Positions 36,201 to 45,956 of a stretch of 64,000 bases of DNA are shown here, in pieces. Under the pieces are notes generated by a model. It saw nothing but the letters and a program-made list of their open reading frames with translations, did not search any database and was not told the DNA's origin. Every line of letters begins with the position of its first letter. Within the stretch, counting starts at the first letter, position 1. The DNA is from Antilocapra americana (lineage: Eukaryota > Chordata > Mammalia > Artiodactyla > Antilocapridae), in the NCBI GenBank assembly GCA_007570785.1, contig ML664161.1:1549658-1613657 (forward strand), written 5' to 3'. The position numbers were made by a program, and so were the translations under genes.

Positions 36201-37291
36201 CTGCTTTATTGACTTATGCCAAATCCTTTGACTGTGTGGATCACAATAAACTGTGAAAAATTCTGAAACAAATGGGCATACCAGACCACCTGACCTGCCT
36301 CTTGAGAAACCTGTATGCAGGTCAGGACACAACATTTAGAACTGGACATGGAACAACAGACTGGTTCCAAATAGAAAAAGGAGTACATCAAGGTTGTATA
36401 TTGTCACCCTGCTTATTTAACTTATATGCAGAGTATATCATGAGAAATGCTGGGCTGGAGGAAGCACAAACTGGAATCAAGACTGTTGGGAGAAATATCA
36501 GTAACCTCAGAAATGAAGATGACACCACCCAAATGGCAGAAAGTGAAGAAGAACTAAAGAGCCTCTTGATGAAAGTGAAAGAGGAGAGTGAAAACTTTGG
36601 CTTAAAGCTCAACATTCAGAAAACTAAGATCATGGCATCCAGTCCCATCACTTCATGGCAGATAGATGGGGAAACAGTGGAAACAATGGCTGACTTTATT
36701 TTTCTGGGCTCCAAAATCGCTGCAGATGGTGATTGCAGCCATAAAATTAAAAGACGTTTACTCCTTAGAAAGAAAGAAATGACCAACCTAGAAAGCATAT
36801 TAAAGCACAGAGACATTATTTTGCTAACAAAGGTCCATCTAGTCTAGTCTGTGGTTTTTCCAGTGGTCATGTATGGATGTGAGAGTTGGACGGTGAAGAA
36901 AGCTGAGTACCAAAGAACTGATGCTTTTGAACTATGATGTTGGAGAAGACTCTTGAGAGTCCCTTGAACTGCAAGGAGATCCAACCAGTCCATCCTAAAG
37001 GAGATCAGTCCTGGGTGTTCATTGAAAGGACTGATGTTGAAGCTGAAACTCCAATATTTTGGCAACCTGATGCGAAGAGCTGACTCATTGGAAAAGACCC
37101 TGATGTTGGGAAACATTGAGGGCAGGAGGAGAAGGGGACGACAGAGGATGAGATGGCTGGATGGCATCATCGACTCAATGACCATGTGTTTGGGTGGACT
37201 CTGGGAGTGGGTGATGGACAGGGAGGCCTGAGGTGCTGCGGTTCATGGAGTCGCAAAGAGTCAGACATGACTAAGAGACTGAACTGAACTG
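36201..37291 (+). mobile_element. BovB LINE, 5'-truncated, with 13-bp TSD
   Basis: 1.09 kb of BovB from the RT middle to the 3' end 'gaactgaactgaa'. A perfect duplication 'aaatggtatattt' flanks it at 36188-36200 and 37292-37304. Its well-kept TSD and relatively low divergence suggest a younger copy than the others. Confidence 0.95.
36272..36847 (+). pseudogene. BovB reverse transcriptase fragment, catalytic motif altered
   Basis: A 191-codon open frame covers the palm and thumb, starting GIPDHLTCLLRNLYAGQ. The GVHQGCILSPCLFNLYAEY block is intact. The active-site tetrad reads NEDD in LRNEDDTTQMAES instead of the usual YADD, so the tyrosine and alanine are lost while both aspartates remain. 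A TGA at about 36255 and a stop at 36845 bound the frame. It lacks the endonuclease and RT fingers and is not functional. Confidence 0.87.
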
Positions 37292-37304
37292 AAATGGTAT
37301 ATTT

Positions 37305-37977
37305 TATTTTCTCTCCATCACTTAGAAGAGACCTTGATTGCAAATACATAACTTTTAGGCTCCCCTTTATAGTTAAGTTTCTTTAATTTATTCTAAAACC
37401 TTGAATTCATTTAAATGTATACAGATACTTATTAAGTTAGGCAACTCATTTAATTGCAGGAATTATTTTTGTTGTTCCTGCAATCAGTGTGCATTTGAAA
37501 TCAGTTAGGAGAGCTAAATATAACTTGACTGTCCTCACTCATTTAAGATTCTCATTTTGGGCTTTCTTAGGTATAACATAGAATCAGAAAATAGCATCTT
37601 TTCTAACAAGTTTACACTAATATGCTTTCTAAATGTTTATATTTAAAAATACTGACATCTTTAACATTTGAAACAGAAAGCCATCATTTCTTGGGCCATG
37701 TTTACATACAATTACTTATACAAGTAAAGTATTTTAATGAATTAGGCTAAAGTACTTGAGTTAAAAGGAAAACAATACCTAACATTTGAGTGCCAACAAT
37801 GAAGAGCCTTTGCATTTATTATTGCATTCACACAAGAGGCATGAAAGATGGGACAATTATTTTAACTCTGGATGGCCAGTGATACGAGAAATGCTAATTA
37901 TACCCAAGGTCAAAAAAATGAATGGGCTGTTCTGGTTTCAATGCCAGGTTTATCTAGTTCTAAGGTTATGGTTAGCT
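37305..37977. other. AT-rich spacer
   Basis: No recognised element or gene. Confidence 0.5.
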
Positions 37978-37989
37978 AAAATACTATTT

Positions 37990-38198
37990 GGGCTTCCCTG
38001 GTGGCTCAGATGGTAAAGAATCTGCCTGCAGTGCAGGATACCCCTATTCAATCCCTGTGTTGGGAAGATTCCCTGGAGAAGCGAATGGCAAACCACTCCA
38101 ATAATCTTGCCTGGAAAATCCCAGGGACAGAGGAACCTGGTGTGTTTTAGTCCATGGGGTCACGAAGAGTTGGACAAGACTGAGCAACAAATACACAC
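37990..38198 (+). mobile_element. Bov-tA SINE, full length with TSD
   Basis: An almost consensus head, 'gggcttccctggtggctcag', and a full body and tail. It is flanked by 'aaaatactattt' (37978-37989) and 'aaaattctattt' (38199-38210), 11 of 12 matching. Confidence 0.95.
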
Positions 38199-38210
38199 AA
38201 AATTCTATTT

Positions 38211-39568
38211 ATATGCAAATAAATGAGACACATGATTACTTCATTAGGACTTCCATCTGGATTTAGATAGGATACATACTTATAAATATTATTTTACTGT
38301 AAAATAATATATAGTTCTCTTCAGTAGTTTAAACAGTACTAAGAATTGCAATCAGAATGTTTTTTTATGAAACTTTACTGTTCAGTTTCCTTTCTCAATC
38401 ACAACAAAAGTATGTGTCTTTAAGGAGCTTTCCAAAGGAAACAGTTAAAATATAATATTAATGAACTCAATTCATTTTATAACATCTTATAAAAGATTTT
38501 ATTAAAAAAAGGGTCAACTTGCCTAAATAATATTACTCCTTCACAAAGAAGGAAGCCTAAAATCCTATGCAGTGATTAATTTGAGAAGATGTGATTTTGA
38601 ACTTGAATTGTCCCAAAGTAACTGATACTATTTAAAAGACTAGGGAAGAAAAGAAATTGAAATATCAACAGACAAAGAGATGAAACATATATACAATGTG
38701 TAGAAACGGGAAAGGCTAACAGAATATATATGTAGTTAATTAAAATGTATAAACTTCAAATCACTTAATATTTTTTAATTCAAGAAACTATCTTTATCCT
38801 AAAATTATTGAGTGTAACTTTTACATGATTTTTAAGAAACAAAGGTATTACACGAATGCAGACTTGCAAAACTGAACAAGTTCCACAATTATGCTCTGGT
38901 TTAGTATGTGTCAAACTGACATTGATCTTTGTCTTTAAATAAATTTATTTTATGTATTACAGATATTATAATGTGTAGTTATTTACTACATATTAAACAT
39001 TAAATAATTGAACAAATATGTGTTACAGAACACCAAAATCAATGATCATAGACCAACATACTCAGATATTTCTTGACAGCACATTTTTATCTAACAAAGC
39101 CAAACACAAAAATGTCACAATTTCTTCTTATGCAATACATTTCCCATGTTTCTATAAAAAGTAAAGTGTTGAATTTTCACTGCAGATAAGACCTCAAAGT
39201 AAAAGTGATCACAAAATTTAAATTATTAATAATGATAGAAATGATGGGACCGCCAAAGGATACAGGTCAGATGAAGAATTTTAACCACCAGAATCCCATA
39301 GGTACATTGAGCATAATGCCTGTAAAGGTTAGAGGTATAGTAAAAAAATATTGTCCTTCAGAGATTTGTGTAGATGCTAATACAATATGATGACTCTGGG
39401 GATCAAAAGAGAAACATTCAGTGAGGGTGCAACATAAAAATATCTATAAGAAAATAAGAAATTAATGGAGAAGGAAGAGAACGAAGGGGTAGCTTCAATG
39501 AAAATACATGATTGCTTCATCTATTTCCAAATATGAGCAAATTTTCAGTTCCATGATGCCTCTGATTC
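38211..39568. other. AT-rich, apparently single-copy sequence
   Basis: No repeat family or gene was recognised over about 1.35 kb. Confidence 0.5.
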
Positions 39569-39587
39569 AAGAAATGGCTGAGTTCCC

Positions 39588-40032
39588 AGCCATTAAAAAA
39601 AAATTCATTTGAATCAGTTCTACTCAGGTGGACGGAACTGGAGCCTGTTATCCAGAGTGAAGTAAGCCAGAAGGAAAAACAAAAATACAGTATTCTAACG
39701 CATATATATGGAATTTAGAAAGATAGTAACGAGAACCCTGCATGCGAGACAGCAAAAGAAACGCAGATGTATAGAACAGTCTCGTGGACTCTGTGGAAGA
39801 GGGCAAGGGTGGGATGATATGGGAGAATGGCATTGAAACATGTTCATTATCATATGTGAAATCAATCGCCAGCCCAGGTCTGATGCTCGGGGCTGGTGCA
39901 CTGGGATGGCCCAGGGAGAAGGAATCAGGAGGGAGGAGGGAGGGGGGTCCTGAAGGGGGAACATATGTATACCCTTGGCGGATTCATGTCAGTGTATGGC
40001 AAAATCAACACAATAAAGGAAAAAAAAAAAAA
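39588..40032 (+). mobile_element. L1 3' end with perfect 19-bp TSD
   Basis: The last roughly 445 bp of a ruminant L1. It covers the ORF2 C-terminal coding end ('ggaactggagcctgttatcc', 'gaagtaagccagaagg') and the 3' UTR with a G-rich tract (39925-39958), and ends in a poly(A) run at about 40020-40034. The duplication 'aagaaatggctgagttccc' is identical at 39569-39587 and 40033-40051. A perfect long TSD and an intact A-tail point to a fairly recent insertion. Confidence 0.95.
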
Positions 40033-40051
40033 AAGAAATGGCTGAGTTCCC

Positions 40052-40578
40052 TGGGTAAAAGTATATGATACCATATATATTTATATACTTCTATATACTT
40101 GATGTGTATATACCACATCAAGTATATACTATGAATAGAATTCTGCAGTGCTTTTCCAAAGGACCATCTGGCTATTAACTTAGATAAAAGGAATATCTCA
40201 GTATTCAAGGAACACTGGACACAGAATCCGAGTGAATACTGGTAAATATAGGCATAAATAGGACTTATGATCACTCAGTATGTGGATATACATGGCTGGG
40301 TAATAAATGAAATGCTGGCTAAATTTCAGCTTATACTAAGTAAGATTCATGTATCTGTTCTTTTTCTTGCTACCAAGTGTTCAGTTGGGATTGATATACC
40401 TGGAATGTGAAATAACATCCACATTAGGCTTTGGCCTCTGGAGTAAGGAGTGACATGGGGGAAGACAAAGTGAATCTTAGAAACCATTCCCTCCCTGGCC
40501 AAAAATGTAAATCTTAATTAACATTTTATGTCAGGGAGAAAGACATAAATTTTTACCACCCTTAAGGATCTAAAATAG
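40052..40578. other. Short unassigned interval with a hairpin
   Basis: No element is recognised apart from the inverted repeat at 40092-40128. Confidence 0.5.
40092..40128. repeat. Perfect 15-bp inverted repeat, 7-nt loop
   Basis: TATATACTTGATGTG (40092-40106) and CACATCAAGTATATA (40114-40128) are exactly complementary. It lies just 40 bp right of the L1 target duplication. Confidence 0.9.
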
Positions 40579-41139
40579 GTTGTTTGTTGTTTAGTCACTA
40601 AGAGGTAATGACTCTTTGCAACCCCAAGGGCTGGGCACATCAAGTTCCTCTGTCTTCCACTGTCTCCTGGAGTTTGCTCAAATTCATGTCCATTGAGTCA
40701 GTGATGCTATCTAACCATCTCATCCTCTGCCGTCCACTTCTCCTTCAACTTCAATTTGTCTCAGCATCAAGTCTTTTCCAATCTGTCATTGCTTTGCATC
40801 AAGTATTGGAGCGTCAGCATTAGTACTTTCAGGGAATATTCAGGACTGATTTCCTTTAGGATACACTGATCCTTGACTTCCTTGCTGTCCAAGGCACTCT
40901 CAAGAGTGATCTCCAGGATCATAGTTCAAAAGCATCAATTCTTCAGTACTCATCCAACTGTCTGATCCATACATGATTACTGGAAAAACCACAGCTTTGA
41001 CTACAAGGACCTCTGTCAGGTAAAGTGATGTCTCTGCTTTTTAATGCACTGTATAGGTTTGTCATAATTTCCTTCCAAGGAGCAACATGGCTATAGTCAT
41101 CATTTACAGTGATTTTGGAGCCCAAGAAAAGTAAATCTG

Positions 41140-42286
41140 TCACTGTTTCCACTTTTTCCCTTCTGTTTGCCATGGAGAGATGGGACTGGATGGTATGATA
41201 TTAATGTTTTGAATGTTGAGTTTCAAGTCAGACTTTTCACTCTCCTCTTTCATCTTCATCAAGATGCTCTTTAGTTCCTCTTTGCTTTCTGTCTTTAGAG
41301 TGATATCATCTGCATATCTGAGGTTTTTGATATTTACTGGCAATCTTGATTTCACTTTGTGACTCATCCAGCCCAGCATATAAGCAGAGTGACAATATAC
41401 AACCTTGACATACTCCTTTCCCAATGTTGAACCAGTCATTTGTTCCATGTCTGGTTCTAATTGTTGCTTCTTTACCCAAATACAGATTTCTCAGGGGACA
41501 GGTAAGGTGGTCTGCTAGTCTCATCTCTTTAAAACTTTTCCACAGTTTGTTGTGATCCACACAAACAAGGCTTTACTGTAGTCAATGAAGCAGAAGCAGA
41601 TGTTTTTTCTGGAATTCTCTTGCTTTCTCTATGATCCAACTAATGTTGGCGATTTGATTTCTGGTTCCTCTGCCTTCTATAAACTCAGCTTGCATATTTG
41701 GAAGTTTTCAGTTCATATAACTACTGAAGCTTAGTTTGAAGGATTTTGAGCATTATCTTGCCAGCAAGTGAAATGAGTGCAATTTCACTTGTAGTGTGTA
41801 GTTTGAACATTCTTTGGCATTGCCCTTTCTTGAGACTGGAATGAAAACTGACTTTTCCAGTCCTGTGGCCACTGCTGAGCTTCCCAAATTTGCTGACATA
41901 TTGAGTGAAGCACTTTCACTTCATCATCTTTCAGAATTTTTAAATAGCTCACCAGGAATTCTTTCACCTCCACTAGCTTTGTTTGTAGTAATGCTTCCTA
42001 AGGCCCACCAGACGTCACACTCCAGAATGTATGGCTCTAGGTGAATGACTACACTAATGTGGTTCTCTAGGTATTAACAGCTTCTTTAGTATAGTTATTT
42101 TGTGTATTCTTGCCACCTCTTCTTAATTTCTTCTGCTTCCATTAGTCCTTACTGTTTCTGTCCTTTGTTTTGCCCATCTTTGCATGAAATCTTCCCTTGA
42201 TACCCCTTTCTTGAAGAGATCTCTAGTCTTTGCCATTCTATTGTTTTCCTCTGTTTCACTGTACTGTTAATTTAAGAAGGCATTCA
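41140..42286 (-). pseudogene. BovB reverse transcriptase remnant (part of split copy)
   Basis: Minus-strand segments are 41785-41973 (RT entry, VKEFLVSYLKILKDDEVK), 41306-41560 (MDHNKLWKSFKEMRLADHL, then GVCQGCILSLC) and 41140-41448 (palm, NLRYADDITLKTES). The YADD box is intact but the segments are in different frames, so several indels have accumulated. The endonuclease portion on the other side of the L1 (49319-50420) has no long frame left. The linker at 49025-49318, with the KTIPKKKKCKKAKWL motif, is the best-kept 5' segment. Confidence 0.83.
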
Positions 42287-42298
42287 GGGTGCAGTCCT

Positions 42299-42308
42299 AA
42301 GATGGCGG
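42299..42308 (+). promoter_or_regulatory. YY1-like site at the L1 transcription start
   Basis: AAGATGGCGG lies at +13 from the L1 5' end. In human L1 a YY1 site of the form AAGATGGCC sits at the same offset and sets the precise start of transcription. Both sequence and position match, so I infer the same role here. It is unproven for this copy. Confidence 0.7.
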
Positions 42309-43987
42309 AGGAATAGGAAGGAGAGACCACTTTCTCCCTTACAAATTCATCGAAAGAACACTTGGACACTGAGCAAATTCCACAGAATAACTTCTGAATG
42401 CTGGCAGAAGACATCAGGCACACAGAAAGGCAACTGATTGTCTTCAAAGGAGGTAGGGGAAAATATAAAAGACAAAAAGAGACTCAAAAGAGGTAGGGAA
42501 GGAGATCTGTCCCAGGAAGGGAGTCTTAAAAAAGAGAGAAGTTTCCAAAAACCAGGAAACACTCTCTCCAGCGGGTCTGTGGAAAGCCTTGGAATCTCAG
42601 AGGGCAAAATAAATGGGAGGAAAAAAAAATAATTAAAACTCACAGATTATGAGCCTGACAGCAATTCTCAAAGGAGTAGCAGCCCAGATGCTTGCATCCC
42701 CCACTAGTAAGCAGGGGGCTAGACAGGGAGGCTTGGGCTGAATTGCTTAGGGTAAGGACCAGGCCTGAATGCCTCAAGGGCAACCTGAGGGAACTAACTT
42801 GAGATAACAACCCAGACTGTGGGACAGCTATCCCAGGAAAATCCCTAACCTAAGACACTGCCAGGCTCACCCGTTCACAGAACAAAGGACTGAGCAGAGC
42901 TAGCCAGCTCTGAACTGGCCCATCTCCCGCCAAGACAGGCATATGAGGGCAGCCAAAGCTGGAAGGGGACAATTGTGGCCCCAGAGAGGCATCCTCTACC
43001 AAAATGCAAGCAGACTTCATTGTTAACCAAGACTTCTTGGGATTCTGGACAGATGACATCTGCCAGGAGGGTCGCAGTCAGAGATCAGTACCCCAGAAGA
43101 GACACACAACACACCTGAGAAGAAACACCGGTTGTACACCCAGAAAACCGAGCAGCTGAGACCGGGGAGGCAATAAGCCATAGTCTTCAACTGAGGGCGA
43201 CTGCACTCGCCAAGCACCTGCTAACCTGAGCTGCTCAGACCTGGGAAGGGCACAAAACACAGGCCCAACCAAGTCTGCACCTTTGTGAAGTACCCAAGAA
43301 CCTGAATCTGAGTGGCTTAGACATGGGGAGTGCATAAAACCCAGGGCCCACATCAGACAGTTCCCGGCAGAGCAACCTAGAGCCTGAGCATTGAATGGGA
43401 GCAAACGCCAGTGCGGCTGAAACGCTGTGAGCACTCCCCACACACATGCCAGTGATATTTGTTTGCAGTGTTCCTCTCTCCCCACAGCACAACTGAACAA
43501 GTGAGCCTAAAAAAAGTGACCACCACTGCCCCCCTTGTGTCAGGGAAGAAATTAGACACTGAAGAGAACAGCAAGCAGAAGAAGCTAAAATAAACAGAGA
43601 TAACTGCTTTGGAAGTGACAGGTGCAATAGATTAAAACCCTGTAGTTAGCACCGACTACATAGGAAGGGGCCTATAGACCTTGAGACGTATAAGCTGGAT
43701 CAAGGAACTATCTGTAAATCAACTGACTCGACATTGCCTGCAACAGCTCCAGGGAAAGTCCTAGATATATTTTCACTATCATCATTTTTTAAATTAAAAA
43801 AAAGTATTTCTAAGTCCTCTATTACTCATTTAATTTTCATTTTTATAACCTACTATTACCTTGCCCCCCCCAAAAAAGACCCAATATTTAAAGCAAATTT
43901 CACACATATATATATATTTTGGTATTTGCTATCAACTTTGTGCCTTTAAGAACCCAATCTTCAGTACCCATTTTCACTTGGGAGCCA

Positions 43988-44425
43988 GATCACTGGCTTG
44001 ATTGCTGTCTCCTTCTTTTGATTCTCCTTTTTTTCCACCAGGTCACCTCTATCTCCCCCCTCCCCCTTTTCTTCTCTACTCAACTCTGTGAATCTCTTTG
44101 TGTGTCTGGGGCTCTGGAGAACACTTAGGGAACTGATTACTGGCTGGATCTGTCTTTCTCCTTTTGATTCCCCCTATTATCCTCCTGGCCACCTCTGTCT
44201 CCTTCCTCCCTCTTCTCTTTTCTGTGTAATTCTGTGAACATCTCTGAGGGATCCAGAGTGGGGAGAGCACATAATGAAGTGATTACTGGCTAGCTTTCTC
44301 TCGCCCCTTTTGATTCCCCCTCTTCTCCTCCTGATCACCTCTATCTCCCTCCTCCCTCTTCTCTTCTCCATGTAACTCAGTGTACCTCTCTGGGTGTCCC
44401 TCACCATGGAGAAACTTTTCATAAT
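43988..44425 (+). repeat. Three tandem ~146-bp units in the L1 5' UTR
   Basis: Units start at 43988, 44135 and 44281 with 'gatcactggct', 'gattactggct' and 'gattactggct' (periods 147 and 146). Each continues with a pyrimidine-rich 'cttttgattc' block, 'cacctctatctccctcctccc' or a variant, 'ttctctt', 'ctctgtgaa' or a variant, and a 'gggtgtccc' or 'gggatcc' segment. Divergence between units is moderate. Confidence 0.88.
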
Positions 44426-44959
44426 TAACCTGTTTTATCATCATAAGATGTTTTATCATCGGTGCTGTATAGATGGAGAAGTCTTGAGGCTACTGTAAGA
44501 ATAAGACTGAAAACCAGAGGAAGGAGGCTTAAGTCCAAATCCTGAGAACACCAGAGAACTCTTGAATCCAAGGAACATTAATTGATAGGAGCTCATCAAA
44601 CGCCTCCATACCTACACTGAAATCAAGCACTACCCAAGGGCCAACAAATTCCAGACCAAAACATACCGTGAAAATTCTCCAGCAACCCAGGAACATAGCA
44701 TTGAGCATCATATACAGGTTGTATTAAGTCACACCAAACCCATTGACATCTCAAAACTGATTACTGGACACTTCATTGCACTCCAGAGAGAAGAAATCCA
44801 GCTCCACCCACCAGAACACAGACACAAGCTTCCCTAACCAGGAAACCTTGACAAGCCACCCATCCAATGCCACCCACAGCAAGAAACCTCCACAATAAAG
44901 AGGAACCACAAACTGCCAGAATACGGAAAGGCCACCACAAACACAGCGATATAAACAAG

Positions 44960-45905
44960 ATGAAAAGGCAGAGAAATACCCAGCAGGTAAAGGAACAGTA
45001 TAAATGCCCACCAAACCAAACAAAAGAGGAAGAGATAGGGAATCTACCTGATAAATAATTATGAATAATGATAGGAAAAATGATCCAAAATCTTGAAAAC
45101 AAAATGGAGTTAAATGGATATTGCTTCTATTTCTAAATGGATAAATAGCCTGGAGACAAGGATTGAGAAGATGCAAGAAAGGTTTAATAAGGGCCTAGAA
45201 GAAATAAAAAAGAGTCAATATATGATGAATAATGCAATAAATGAAATCAAAAACACTCTGGAGGGAACCAACAGTAGAATAACAGAGGCAGAAGATAGGA
45301 TAAGTGAGATAGAAGATAGAATGGTAGAAATAAATAAAACAGAGAGGAAAAAAGAAAAAAAGAATTAAAAGAAATGAGGACAACCTCAGAGATTTCTAGG
45401 ACAATGTTAAACACCCCAACATTTGAATCATAGGAGTCCCAGAAGAAGACAAAAAGACCATCAGAAAATACTTGAGGAGATAATAGTTGAAAACTTCCCT
45501 AAAATGAGGAAGGAAATAATCACCCAAGTCCAAGAAACCCAGAGAGTACCAAACAAGATAAACCCAAGGTGAAACACCCCAAGACACATATTAATCAAAT
45601 TAACAAAGATCAAACACAAAAAACAAATATTAAAAGCAGCAAGGGAAAAACAACAAATAACACTCAAGGGGATTCCCATTAGGATAACAGCTGATCTTTC
45701 AATAGAAACTCTTCAGGCCAGAAGGGAATGGCAAGACATACTTAAAATGATGAAAGAAAATAAGCTACAGCCCAGGTTACTGTACACAGTGAGGATCTCA
45801 TTCAAATATGAAGGAGAAATCAAAAGCTTTACAGACAAGCAAAAGCTGAGAGAATTCAGCACCACCAAACCAGCTCTCCAAAAAATGCTAAAGGATCTTC
45901 TCTAG
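44960..45905 (+). pseudogene. L1 ORF1 (RNA-binding coiled-coil protein), broken
   Basis: L1 ORF1p is the trimeric nucleic-acid chaperone of the L1 ribonucleoprotein. The start codon at 44960 opens MKRQRNTQQVKEQYKCPPNQ, a typical ruminant ORF1 N-terminus, but a stop follows at about 45056. 45114-45368 carries the coiled-coil: SLETRIEKMQERFNKG, then repeated ITEAEDRISEIEDRM heptads. The C-terminal RRM/CTD region is spread over further frames (about 45420-45905), ending in the conserved LREFSTTKPALQKMLKDLL and a TAG at 45903. At least two stops or frameshifts make it non-functional. Confidence 0.85.
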
Positions 45906-45956
45906 ACAGGAAACACAAAAAAGGTGTATAAACTCGAACCCAAAACAATAAAGTAA

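Larger units (their letters stand above)
42287..44959 (+). promoter_or_regulatory. L1 5' UTR (internal promoter region)
   Basis: About 2.7 kb upstream of ORF1. The first 1.4 kb is richer in GC and CpG than anything else in the window. It then turns AT-rich (43760-43920), followed by pyrimidine-rich tandem units (43988-44425). Minus-strand frames of up to 141 codons (43078-43500, 43235-43627, 44751-45176) lie here. They carry no recognisable domains and I take them as chance frames in GC-rich antisense. Confidence 0.8.

Noticed and set aside
42287..43735. CpG-island promoter of a host gene
   Set aside because: The local GC and CpG rise begins exactly at the L1 5' end and is explained by the L1 5' UTR. 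No exon follows on either strand.
43988..44425. Satellite DNA or centromeric repeat
   Set aside because: The ~146-bp units are confined to the 5' UTR of an L1 bounded by a TSD, with only three copies.
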